From assembly GCA_031378845.1 (NCBI GenBank), contig JANNES010000008.1:1-64000 (forward strand): DNA of 64,000 nucleotides, in the 5' to 3' direction. Below are positions 18,023 through 26,590 of this stretch, piece by piece; positions within the stretch are counted from its first letter, which is position 1; each line of letters opens with the position of its first letter. Source of the stretch: JAJNPS01 sp031378845 (lineage in GTDB: Bacteria; Pseudomonadota; Alphaproteobacteria; Rhodobacterales; Rhodobacteraceae). Both the position numbers and the translations under genes were made by a program. The notes beneath the pieces are model-generated. The model was not told where the DNA came from. It made no database searches and saw nothing but the letters and a program-made list of their open reading frames with translations.

Positions 18023-19297
18023 ATGACGCGAAAGACATTCGCCTTTTTCCCAGAAGCTGCCTTTGGCCCCGCCTTGAATTCGGTGGGCATCGCGCAAGCC
18101 ATCCGTGCGCGCGGCCACAAGTCGGTATTCCTGTCGGACCCCGGCTTTGTGCCGGTTTATGAGGGGTATGGTTTCGAGGCGCATCCCGTGAAACTGTCCG
18201 CGCCGATGCCGGCCGACGAGTTGGCCAAGTTCTGGGAAAACTTCATCAACGGCCATATCCCGAACTTTCGCAAGAAACCGATCGACCAGATCGACAACTA
18301 TGTAAAGGATTGCTGGGAGGCGATCGTGGACAGCGCCAAGTGGGCGCAAAAGGACCTGCCCGCCATTCTTGGTCGCATCAAGCCTGACGTGATCTGCGTC
18401 GATAACGTGATCCTGTTTCCAGCGATCAAGCAGTCGGGCACGCCATGGGTCCGCATCATTTCATGTTCCGAAAACGAGATCGAGGATGCGGCGATCCCGC
18501 CACATCTGTCGGGAATGAGCGTGAACGATCACGCGGGCCACCACGCCTTTCATGCCAAATTCAACGCAACGATCAGGCCGATCCACGATGATTTCAACGC
18601 CTTTCTGGCGGTAAACGGCGAGGACGCCTACCCCTTGGGCCAGTTCTTTGAGGCCTCTCCCTATCTGAACTTGCTGTTATACCCCGAGCCGGTGAAATTC
18701 GACCGCGCCGTGCCGCTGAACCCCAGACAGTTCCAATACCTGGAGGGCTGTGTGCGCAAAGAGGCCCCGTATGAGATGCCGGTCTTTGGGTCAAATCAGG
18801 ATGGGCCGCTGCTTTACATCTCTTTCGGCAGCCTGGGTGCCGGTGATACCGACCTGTTGAAACGCCTGATCACCATGGTCGGCAAGTCGCGGTTCCGCGC
18901 GTTGGTCAATGTCGGCGACTATGGCGCGGAATACACGGATGTCCCGTCCAATGTGGTGATTTCCAACTGGTTTCCGCAGCCCTCGGTTATTCCGCTGGTG
19001 GATGTGGTCATCCACCATGGCGGCAACAACTCCTTCACCGAATGCCTTTATTTTGGCAAGCCTGCCATCATCATGGCCTTTGTCTGGGACGGGCATGACA
19101 ACGCGATGCGGGTGCACGAAACCGGACATGGGTTCAGGTCGGAACGCTATGACTGGACCGTCGCGGAACTGCTGGCCAAGATCGAGACCTGCCTGACCGA
19201 TCCCGCAATGCGGGCAAAACTCAAGGCAACCTCGGCCCATATGCAATTACAAAACGGGCCGGAAAAGGCTGCTGGCCTGTTGGAGGCGCTGCTGTGA
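18023..19297 (+). CDS. UGT/MGT-like glycosyltransferase (second paralogue)
   Basis: The 424-residue protein is clearly related to the minus-strand glycosyltransferase at 11834-13150. Shared features are FFPEAAFGPALN at the N-terminus, LLYISFGSLGAGD at the domain junction, and the WFPQP...HHGGNNSFTEC...WDGHDNA signature. As in its relative, the position of the usual N-terminal catalytic histidine (GH in typical UGTs) is taken by another residue (GP here). Its GTG-type junction overlaps the first cupin gene (GTGA). It could glycosylate, or recognise, the compound imported by the adjacent ABC system. Confidence 0.77.
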   Translation: MTRKTFAFFPEAAFGPALNSVGIAQAIRARGHKSVFLSDPGFVPVYEGYGFEAHPVKLSAPMPADELAKFWENFINGHIPNFRKKPIDQIDNYVKDCWEAIVDSAKWAQKDLPAILGRIKPDVICVDNVILFPAIKQSGTPWVRIISCSENEIEDAAIPPHLSGMSVNDHAGHHAFHAKFNATIRPIHDDFNAFLAVNGEDAYPLGQFFEASPYLNLLLYPEPVKFDRAVPLNPRQFQYLEGCVRKEAPYEMPVFGSNQDGPLLYISFGSLGAGDTDLLKRLITMVGKSRFRALVNVGDYGAEYTDVPSNVVISNWFPQPSVIPLVDVVIHHGGNNSFTECLYFGKPAIIMAFVWDGHDNAMRVHETGHGFRSERYDWTVAELLAKIETCLTDPAMRAKLKATSAHMQLQNGPEKAAGLLEALL

Positions 19298-19653
19298 CCA
19301 ACCTTGCCTCCAGCGCCCCGCATATCCACAATGCAGTCAGCTATGACGATCTGGCCGATTGGGGGCCGCAGCCGAATGTGATGGAACCCGGTTCGCACAA
19401 CACCGGACGGTTGTTGTTCAAGGGGCCGAACAATCAGCCCGAAACCGGCATCTGGGTCTGTACGACCGGCGCGTGGACCCTGTCTATCCCGCGCGATGAG
19501 TTCTGCCATTTCGTTGCTGGCCGCGCCACCTATACGCATGACGACGGCGAGGTCATCGAAGTGACCGCAGGCACCTGTGTCACCTTCTTTGCTGGCTGGA
19601 CCGGGCGCTGCACGGTGCACGAGACCATTCGCAACATCTACATGCTCGCTTGA
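19294..19653 (+). CDS. Small cupin, DUF861/EutQ-like (first of a tandem pair)
   Basis: This 119-residue protein is a single cupin domain of the cupin_3/DUF861 type: DEFCHFVAGRATYTHDDGEVIEV followed by GWTGRCTVHETIRNIY. Members of this family sit next to amine- and amino-acid-catabolic enzymes and may bind or isomerise small substrates; few are characterised. The start is GTG, overlapping the glycosyltransferase stop. A closely similar cupin gene follows 9 bp downstream, which suggests tandem duplication. Confidence 0.8.
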   Translation: MTNLASSAPHIHNAVSYDDLADWGPQPNVMEPGSHNTGRLLFKGPNNQPETGIWVCTTGAWTLSIPRDEFCHFVAGRATYTHDDGEVIEVTAGTCVTFFAGWTGRCTVHETIRNIYMLA

Positions 19654-19662
19654 GAGGCCAAG

Positions 19663-20007
19663 ATGAAAACTCCTGTAATGCGCAACCCGCTAGAGATCAC
19701 TGACGTTGTTGACTGGGGCACGATCCCGACGATGCTCGAAGGCGTGAGCCACGTTTCGGGGCGGGTCCTGTCCAAGGGTCCGAATGGCCAATCCGAAACC
19801 GGCCTGTGGATCTGCACCCCCGGCAAATGGTTCTGCCATGTGACCAGCGACGAGTTCTGCCACTTTCTAGCGGGCCGCTGCACCTATGTGCACGAATCCG
19901 GCGATGTGATCGAGATCACGCCCGATACGGCGGCGTTCTTTCCCAAGGACTGGAGGGGCGTTTGCACCGTCCATGAGACGATCAAAAAGGTCTACATGAT
20001 CCGCTAA
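19663..20007 (+). CDS. Small cupin, DUF861/EutQ-like (second of a tandem pair)
   Basis: The 114-residue protein is a paralogue of the preceding cupin: both share a DW-G-P...V GxV/S H..GR.L.KGPN.Q.ETG.W.C.. pattern and the DEFCHFLAGRCTYVHESG core. It ends in TVHETIKKVY. The spacing (9 bp each side) places it in the same operon, immediately before the aldehyde dehydrogenase gene. The two cupins may form a hetero-oligomer, or act on successive intermediates. No activity can be assigned. Confidence 0.8.
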   Translation: MKTPVMRNPLEITDVVDWGTIPTMLEGVSHVSGRVLSKGPNGQSETGLWICTPGKWFCHVTSDEFCHFLAGRCTYVHESGDVIEITPDTAAFFPKDWRGVCTVHETIKKVYMIR

Positions 20008-20016
20008 GGAAAGCCG

Positions 20017-21522
20017 ATGTTCAGCCCCGCCAGACCCAGCTATTTCCTGACGCCGCAGCATCATGCGTCAGGTGGAACCCCGTTGGTCGTCACTGACCCT
20101 GCAACCTTGGGGCAGGTCGGGCACTATGCGCATACCACCGCCTCCGAACTGGCCAAAGTGCTTGGTGCTGTCAATTCTGCCCAAGCCGGGTGGAAGCGGC
20201 TTGATGCCAAGACCCGCGCCCAGCATCTGCACCGGCTGGCGAACCGGATCGAGGCCGAAGACTTTACCCAATGCGCCATTCTGATGAGCCGCGAGATGGG
20301 CAAGCCCTATCCCGAAGCAATCGGCGAATTGGCCAACTGTGCGCCGGTGTTTCGCTACTACGCCGAAATGGCGCGCGACGAGGCGGGCAAGGTTGCGGGA
20401 ACAACCCAGGCGGGGTCGTTCCAGTACGCCCGCTATGAAGCCTTGGGCGTGTCGGTTCATATCATGCCGTTCAACTTTCCGATCCTGTTGATGTGTTGGA
20501 CCGTTGCCGCCTCGTTGGCTGCGGGCAATGCCTGCATCATCAAGCCAGCCGAGGCGACGACCCTTTGCACGCTCGATTTCTGCCGGGTGTTCAAAGGGCT
20601 GCCTGACGGTCTGGTTGCCTGCCTGCCGGGTGGGGCCGATCTGGGAAAAGCACTGGTCGAAAGCGAGTTGACCCATGCCGTTGCCTTTACCGGGTCGGTC
20701 GCTGCGGGCAGGGCCGTGGCAATGGCGGCGGCGTCAAAAATGAAGCCCGTGGTGATCGAGGCGGGCGGCAGCGATCCGATGATCATAGCCGCAAGCGCGC
20801 CCTTGGATATCGCCGCCGCAGGGGCGGTGACGGCGGCCTTTCACCTGTCGGGCCAAGTCTGCACCTCGGCAGAGCGCATCTATGTCGTGGATGCGGTGCA
20901 TGACGATTTCATCCAGGCCTTCGTAGCGGAAACCTTGACGCTGCGCGTTGGCAACGGGTTGGACAAGACTGAGATCGGCCCCTTGGTCAGCAAAGCCGCA
21001 CGCGACAAGGTTATGCGGCTGGTGAACGATGCTGTGGCCAAAGGGGCAAGGGTCGAATGCGGTGGCCGCATCCCCGAGGGGCTGGAAACAGGCTGGTTCT
21101 ATGCCCCGACGATCCTGACGGGCTGCACGTCCGACATGCATATTCTGAACGAGGAATGCTTTGGCCCCGTTGCGGCCGTGGTCCGTGTGGCTGATTTCGA
21201 CGCTGCGATTGCCGGGGCGAACGCCTCGCCCTATGGCCTCGGGGCTTCGGTCTTCACGACGGAACTCGATGAAGCGATGGAGGCTGCTGATCGGCTGGAA
21301 TCCGGCATGGTCTGGATCAACAACCCGCTGATCGACAATGACGCGCTGCCCTTTGGCGGCTGGAAAGCCTCCGGCCTTGGCCGCGAACTCGGGCGGCAGG
21401 GGCTGGACGCATTCAGGCGTACGAAAATGATCATTATCGACCACAAACCCGTCCGGCAAAGCTGGTGGTATCCGTATCCGGATGACTGGTTTCTTGATGG
21501 CGGTGGACGCAAACACGTCTAG
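20017..21522 (+). CDS. NAD(P)-dependent aldehyde dehydrogenase
   Basis: The 501-residue protein has all ALDH landmarks: FTGSVAAGR (cofactor loop, ~224-232), the general base Glu248 in IEAGGSDP, and the catalytic Cys282 in SGQVCTSAERIYV. It oxidises an aldehyde to an acid. In polyamine or amino-alcohol pathways this step follows deamination, but no amine oxidase or aminotransferase is encoded here. The aldehyde may therefore come from another locus or from the glycosylated compound. It is the last gene of the run that begins at 14241. Confidence 0.88.
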   Translation: MFSPARPSYFLTPQHHASGGTPLVVTDPATLGQVGHYAHTTASELAKVLGAVNSAQAGWKRLDAKTRAQHLHRLANRIEAEDFTQCAILMSREMGKPYPEAIGELANCAPVFRYYAEMARDEAGKVAGTTQAGSFQYARYEALGVSVHIMPFNFPILLMCWTVAASLAAGNACIIKPAEATTLCTLDFCRVFKGLPDGLVACLPGGADLGKALVESELTHAVAFTGSVAAGRAVAMAAASKMKPVVIEAGGSDPMIIAASAPLDIAAAGAVTAAFHLSGQVCTSAERIYVVDAVHDDFIQAFVAETLTLRVGNGLDKTEIGPLVSKAARDKVMRLVNDAVAKGARVECGGRIPEGLETGWFYAPTILTGCTSDMHILNEECFGPVAAVVRVADFDAAIAGANASPYGLGASVFTTELDEAMEAADRLESGMVWINNPLIDNDALPFGGWKASGLGRELGRQGLDAFRRTKMIIIDHKPVRQSWWYPYPDDWFLDGGGRKHV

Positions 21523-21637
21523 CCTGGCAGGATCGTCGATGATTGTGGGGCGTTCAACAAGCTGAAGGTTCCCCCGATTCGATGGCCGTTGCAGGCAGGT
21601 TGTCAGGCATATCAGGCGGTCTGCGTGTCAATTTCGT

Positions 21638-22480
21638 TCATTCTGCGCCGCCAAGGTCGGCCCAGATCCGCTCGATCGTCGTTTTGATAACCAAGGCCTC
21701 GTCCCAGCGGTTCGACAATTCGCGCCCGTCCGCGCCGGTCATCGCGTATTCGGGCGGACCGAGCTCGCACAGAAACACGACATCGCCCTCGGCATTGCGG
21801 CTGCGCCAATCCGAAAGCCCCTCGTGCCAGAGCGACTCGAACAGGGCGACCCATTTTCCGTGCTGCGGAAACGCAAGTGGCAGCTGGATCTGCTGGCGGC
21901 TGGCGACCCGGCCCTGAAAGCTGTCAGCGCGCTGCAGGCAACGCGACAAGAGCCCACGCTCCCACGGGGCGAGTGGCAGTTTGAACTCGCGGTCGACGAT
22001 GTAATGCGACAAATCTGCTGCCAGCCGCATTTCGGGGATCGCGTCCAGCAGTGACAGCGTGGCGAAGAGGTCGTTGGTGATGCAATTGCGATGCGTCTCG
22101 AACTGCACCGGGATGCCGACCTCATCGGCCATCTCGATCCATCGGCGGATCACCGGGATGGACCCCTCGACGGTCAAGGGAAAGACCTGGCCGATGACAT
22201 TGACATAGGGCGACCCGAAATCCTTGGCCATCACCAGCGTTTCGCGCAGGCCCTCGACCGATTTCGGGAAGGCCACGATCAGCGGCGTCAGCCCCGCGCG
22301 GTCCAGAAGCAGGCGAACCGCATGCGCCGTGGCGACGTCGGCCACGCCGAAGTCAATTGCCAGACCGGCAAAGCCGGCCTCCGCGACCATCGCTGTGACC
22401 CGGTCATAAGGCAGCATGGTGCCCGTCGCATCATGTGGCTGCATGGCCCAGAGCGACTGAAAGACCCTGAGCCGCCTCAC
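21638..22480 (-). CDS. Sugar phosphate isomerase/epimerase-like TIM-barrel protein
   Basis: This 280-residue protein has the xylose-isomerase-like TIM-barrel pattern. Acidic and histidine residues expected for a divalent metal site appear in stretches such as VQFETHRNC and RLAADLSHYIVD. The start is GTG at 22480, overlapping the desaturase stop (GTGA), so the two are coupled. Family members act as isomerases, epimerases, dehydratases or lyases. The precise reaction is unknown. Confidence 0.75.
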   Translation of the reverse strand: MRRLRVFQSLWAMQPHDATGTMLPYDRVTAMVAEAGFAGLAIDFGVADVATAHAVRLLLDRAGLTPLIVAFPKSVEGLRETLVMAKDFGSPYVNVIGQVFPLTVEGSIPVIRRWIEMADEVGIPVQFETHRNCITNDLFATLSLLDAIPEMRLAADLSHYIVDREFKLPLAPWERGLLSRCLQRADSFQGRVASRQQIQLPLAFPQHGKWVALFESLWHEGLSDWRSRNAEGDVVFLCELGPPEYAMTGADGRELSNRWDEALVIKTTIERIWADLGGAE

Positions 22481-23460
22481 GCTGCTTCGACCCGGCGGGT
22501 GCGGCCGTTGGCCTGCGGGACGATCCAGACCTCGTCATAGGGGTAGTCCGCTTCGGATTTGTTCCGGAGCTTTCGGATGACCTCGACCTGAAATTCGATC
22601 CATCCCATCTGATGTGGTCTGGCCCCGCTTTGCCGTATCTCGGCATCAAGGTTCGACAACTGCCAGAACGGCACACTGGGAAATGTATGATGCGCCGTGT
22701 GGTAGGGCATCTGCCAGCACAACCACCGCATGACGGAACTGGTGCGGGTGGAGCGGGTGTTTTCCAAGATGTCGTCCGCGTGGGTCAGGCCCAGATGCTC
22801 GATCGTGTTCTGCAGCTGGTGGACCGGCTTCATAATCACCATGGGCGCAAGCCACAGCGCCACTGCTGCCCACGACCCGGCAGCGACCGATCCGACGGCG
22901 ACAAGGACATAGAGTGCCGCATGGACGCGCCCCTCGCGGATCACGGCGCGATGTTCGTCGGGGCGGATGTAGGGTTCGATCACGATGCCGCGGCAAAACC
23001 GGACGATGCGGGTGATCCGGGTCTGCCAATAGGTCAGCCCCCAGAACCACAAGAAATAGCTGCGCAGCGTGTAGGGCTCACGCACCAGTTCGCCATCCTT
23101 TTCCCAATTCTGGGTATGCTGGTGATGCGCGGAATGCTGGATCTTGTCGAAATCGCGCGGGTAGATCAGCAAGACACCGAATGTCCGGCCCAAGGCCACG
23201 TTGAGCCATTTCGTTGCAAACACCGTGCCATGGCTCAGCTCATGCTGGCCCGCAGAGAGAAAGTTGATCAATACGCCATGCAGCATGAACACCGGCACCG
23301 CCCACCACGTCCCCCACAGGGTCCAGAGTGCCGTGCCGCTGACGGCGATGGCAGCCAGATGACTGCCAACTTGCATCGCGCCCAGCAGATCCGACCGCTG
23401 CATCAGTTCGCGCAGGCGGTCGGGCGCGACAAGGCGTCGTCGTGAAAAGCTGACATCCAT
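22477..23460 (-). CDS. Membrane fatty acid desaturase/hydroxylase family protein
   Basis: The protein (327 residues from ATG 23460) has the three histidine boxes of the integral-membrane di-iron family: HELSH (73-77), HSAHH (109-113) and HTAHH (254-258). Hydrophobic segments lie between them. I preferred ATG 23460, with GGAG upstream, over a TTG nine codons earlier. Such enzymes desaturate or hydroxylate acyl chains or other hydrophobic and quaternary-amine substrates. The overlapping TIM-barrel gene and a dead LysR gene on the other side suggest a small, formerly regulated catabolic pair rather than membrane-lipid housekeeping. Confidence 0.8.
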   Translation of the reverse strand: MDVSFSRRRLVAPDRLRELMQRSDLLGAMQVGSHLAAIAVSGTALWTLWGTWWAVPVFMLHGVLINFLSAGQHELSHGTVFATKWLNVALGRTFGVLLIYPRDFDKIQHSAHHQHTQNWEKDGELVREPYTLRSYFLWFWGLTYWQTRITRIVRFCRGIVIEPYIRPDEHRAVIREGRVHAALYVLVAVGSVAAGSWAAVALWLAPMVIMKPVHQLQNTIEHLGLTHADDILENTRSTRTSSVMRWLCWQMPYHTAHHTFPSVPFWQLSNLDAEIRQSGARPHQMGWIEFQVEVIRKLRNKSEADYPYDEVWIVPQANGRTRRVEAA

Positions 23461-23590
23461 GACAACCGCTCCGACTGGGTGTTCCAAACAATGGTGAACC
23501 TTGAAACAACCGTTGTAAAATGCGAATTTTTCGCGAGTTCAATGAATGGGATTTGTGGATATCATGCGGATCGGGTCGTGATACCTGCCC

Positions 23591-24467
23591 ATGACGGCAT
23601 TGGAGCGCTTTGAGGCCGCGGGGCGGCACTTGAACATGCGCCTTGCGGGCGAAGAGAGGAAGCTGACGCGAAGCACGATCAGCACCAGTTTCGCGCGCTG
23701 GACGCACAGCTTTTTGCCCCGAACCGCCGTCGTCTCGTGCTGACCGAAGAGGGGCGCCGGTTGTTGGCGACGGTGCGGCCGGCGCTTGACCAGATCGCTG
23801 CGGCGGCGCTGCAGATCGGTGACGACGCCTAGGCCGCCAGCCTGTCGGTCGCAGCTCCCCCTGCGTTTTCGTCATTGTGGCTGGTGCCACGCCTGTCGCG
23901 GTTCTTCGATCTGTTCCCAGACCTCACGCTGCACCTTACTCTGCTGGCAGCAGAACTGGACAGCGGACTGCCGCGTGTCGACGCTGCTATCGTCTTTAAA
24001 AAGGTGCAATTTCCCGGCATGCGGGCGGAAACGCTGGTGCGGCTGGAGATGTTTGCGGTCCGTACGCCGGGGATGGCCGCCAGTCTGGGCGAAGCGCCGA
24101 CACCCGAAGACCTGCGGGGTGCGACGCTCATCCACGAAGATGACTGTACGATTTGGGCGCGATGGTTCGCGGCGATGGGCGCCGGGCAGATCGCGACGCG
24201 GCGCAATGTGCATGTGCCTTCGACCGAGCATGCGTTGGCGCCGGCGCGCGCGGGCGTCGGGTTGGCGATCAACGACGGGTTCATCGGAGCGCAGACCTTG
24301 GCCGAGGGCACGCAGGTGCGGCCCTTTGGCGCGCGTAGTTTGCGTTTGGGCAAGATGTCCGGATCACCCAGCCGCAAGAGCGTCGTTCGCCCGCAGGCAG
24401 CGCCTTTGCAGAATGGGTGCGGCGCCAGAGTGTCAGTGGGGTGCTGGCAGGCTGGCGGGGAGGTTGA
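23591..24467 (+). pseudogene. Broken LysR-family (GcvA-like) regulator gene
   Basis: The start reads MTALERFEAAGRHLNMRLAGEE, a GcvA-type LysR helix-turn-helix. A one-base deletion near 23683 shifts the frame (restoring one C gives TISHQFRALDAQLF). After LVLTEEGRRLL an in-frame TAG (23830-23832) interrupts the gene, and the effector domain continues as AASLSVAAPPAFSSLWLVPRL. A third shift near 24360 moves the ending to FAEWVRRQS...TGA. The gene is divergent from the desaturase pair and probably once regulated it. Confidence 0.85.
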
Positions 24468-24647
24468 CACCGTGCGCGCTGCTTGGCGTGCCGGAATCTG
24501 ACACACAGGAACCTGCTGGCGCGGCTTGTCCGCGCGTTTCGGGTTCTGCCATTTCTTTGAAACACCCGGTTTCGCGCGTGTTACAAAGGAACTTTGACAC
24601 TTTCCATCGGCGTCGACGGCCCAGGCAACTGGCGCGTCATGTCGGTC

Positions 24648-25598
24648 TCAGCTGCCCCAGACCACCGCATTCTCGTGCCGCTTGATCAGGTGTTTGATCG
24701 CTTCGAACGCACCGGTGACATGGGCCGCGAACCTGTCCACCGCCGGGGCACGCACGGCGTTGACGCGTCGCAAAATCCCCAGCGACCGGTTGGGTTGCGG
24801 GATGTCCAGCGGCAGCACGGTGATCCGGTTTTCCTTGCGTGCGGAAAATACCACGGAATGCGGCAACACCGCCAGTGCGTTGGTCTCGGCCATGTAGTTG
24901 ATGACGCTCATCAGCGATCCGCCGGAATAGCGGATGTTCAGTTCAGACATGCCGATGGTCAGCAAGATCGCATGCAGATCCCACATCAGCGGGGAACCCG
25001 GCAGGGGGGCCACCCAAGGATAGTCGGTCAGGTCTGCTGTCTGCAGCCGCCGCTTGCGCAACAATGGATGCGCGGTGCTGCACGCGACAACGTTGCGGCC
25101 AGGCAGGATTTCCGTGAATTCAAAACCTTGCGGGACATCGACCAGCCCCATCGGCACGATGGCAAGATCAATCTGATCGCCATTCAGCGCCGCCGAAAGC
25201 TCTGGCAGGTTGCCATAGCTTTGCTGGATGCTGATGTCGGGTTCGGAATTCTGAAACTCCGCGACCATGCGCGAGATCATTGCGTCCATGAAGAACGGCA
25301 CCCCACCGACCCGCACAATGCCCCGGGTGCCGCGCGCAAAACCCTGGGCTGCATCCGATGCCTTGCGTGAGGCCGCAAGGATCGCGCGGCCATGGGCGGC
25401 CAGTTGCAGGCCCAGTGGCGTTGCCTGTTGCGGGCGGCGGCCCCTGACAAATAATGGCTCGCCGATCCGCTCTTCGAGCATCGTCAACGAGCGTGAGACG
25501 GCGGGCTGCGTCATGCCAAGAAGGGCCGCACCCTGACTGATCCCGCCGGTGTCAAGCACGGCGGCCAGTTGCATGAGGTGGCGTTCGTTCAATTTCAT
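24648..25598 (-). CDS. LysR-family transcriptional regulator of the aromatic cluster
   Basis: The 316-residue protein starts with a LysR helix-turn-helix (residues ~6-65: GISQGAALLGMTQPAVSRSL) and continues with a two-lobe effector domain. It is divergent from the hydroxyquinol-type catabolic genes, with a 93-bp intergenic region. This is the standard arrangement for a LysR activator responding to a pathway intermediate. The assignment as cluster regulator is from position. Confidence 0.88.
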   Translation of the reverse strand: MKLNERHLMQLAAVLDTGGISQGAALLGMTQPAVSRSLTMLEERIGEPLFVRGRRPQQATPLGLQLAAHGRAILAASRKASDAAQGFARGTRGIVRVGGVPFFMDAMISRMVAEFQNSEPDISIQQSYGNLPELSAALNGDQIDLAIVPMGLVDVPQGFEFTEILPGRNVVACSTAHPLLRKRRLQTADLTDYPWVAPLPGSPLMWDLHAILLTIGMSELNIRYSGGSLMSVINYMAETNALAVLPHSVVFSARKENRITVLPLDIPQPNRSLGILRRVNAVRAPAVDRFAAHVTGAFEAIKHLIKRHENAVVWGS

Positions 25599-25600
25599 AG

Positions 25601-25630
25601 CGATTTGGTATATGAGATATCGGAAAAATC
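25601..25630. promoter_or_regulatory. LysR operator candidate between lysR and the dioxygenase gene
   Basis: The 93-bp divergent region holds nested symmetry. CGAT at 25601-25604 pairs with ATCG at 25619-25622, and the palindrome ATAT-GAG-ATAT lies between them. An AT-rich tail (GGAAAAATC) follows. A TTGACA at 25641-25646 could be a -35 box for the rightward genes, though a good -10 was not seen. T-N11-A spacing fits a LysR protein. Confidence 0.35.
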
Positions 25631-25691
25631 ATCAACCTTTTTGACAAGCTGTGCAATCGTGACGACGGGATCCGGGGAGGGGTTTGACGGG

Positions 25692-26579
25692 ATGGACGGC
25701 GCATCAGGCCAGACGGCGACAGCGATGCTGGAGAATCTGGCCAGCCGGGTCACATCCGACCCCCAAGATCGGGTCGTCTGCGCGCTGTTGGCGACCGTGA
25801 TGCGTGTTCACGAGCTTGTCGGGAACTTTCGCCCCACGCCCGAAGAATGGCGCGATGTCATCGACTTTCTGACAGAGGTTGGGCACGCCGCCGACGCGCG
25901 CCGACAAGAATGGGTGCTGTTGTCGGATGTTATCGGTGCCTCCACTTTGGTTGAGGATTTGAACTCCGCGCGGCCCGAAGGGACAACCCCGAACACTCTT
26001 GCGGGGCCGTTTTACCGACCAAACGTGCCGGAGATGGAAAACGGCGCGAACATTTCGCGGGACGGGATCGGTTCGCCGCTTGAGGTGTCTGGGCGCATCA
26101 CCGGACTGGACGGAAAGCCCATTGCCAAGGCGATGGTCGAAGTCTGGCAGGCCAACAGCTTTGGCGTTTACGAAAACCAGCAGCCCGATCTGCAGCCCGA
26201 GTTCAATCTTCGCGGGCGTTTCACTGCAGACCAATCCGGCGCGTTCTGGTTTTCCAGCATTCGCCCCAGCGGTTATGCCTTGCCCGAGGACGGGCCGGTG
26301 GGTCGCCTCTTGAACCGTTTTGGCGTCAAGCTGGAGCGCCCGGCGCATCTGCATTTCAAGATCACCGCGCCCGGTTTCCAGGCCCTGACCACGCATATCT
26401 ATGATCGCATGGACCCTGCCATCGGGCGGGATGCGCTGTTTTGCGTAAAGCCCGAGCTGCTGGGCGACTTTCGTCTGGCCAAGACGACAGGCGACACCAA
26501 AGACACGCTTGAGGTCAGGCTCGTTCTGGCCCGGACGGACGAACCGACCCGGCTGAACCCTTCACATCAAGAACACTAG
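25692..26579 (+). CDS. Intradiol ring-cleavage dioxygenase (hydroxyquinol/catechol 1,2-dioxygenase type)
   Basis: From ATG 25692 (GGGGAGGGG ribosome site) this is a 295-residue protein with an N-terminal helical dimerisation domain followed by the iron-binding intradiol domain. The ferric ligands expected for the family are visible as Tyr160, Tyr195 (SGYALPEDGPVG), His219 and His221 (RPAHLHF). The enzyme cleaves between two adjacent hydroxyls; hydroxyquinol gives maleylacetate. A maleylacetate reductase gene three genes downstream supports hydroxyquinol as substrate. An open frame extends upstream into the lysR promoter but has no supported start. Confidence 0.88.
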   Translation: MDGASGQTATAMLENLASRVTSDPQDRVVCALLATVMRVHELVGNFRPTPEEWRDVIDFLTEVGHAADARRQEWVLLSDVIGASTLVEDLNSARPEGTTPNTLAGPFYRPNVPEMENGANISRDGIGSPLEVSGRITGLDGKPIAKAMVEVWQANSFGVYENQQPDLQPEFNLRGRFTADQSGAFWFSSIRPSGYALPEDGPVGRLLNRFGVKLERPAHLHFKITAPGFQALTTHIYDRMDPAIGRDALFCVKPELLGDFRLAKTTGDTKDTLEVRLVLARTDEPTRLNPSHQEH

Positions 26580-26590
26580 AAAGAGATATC

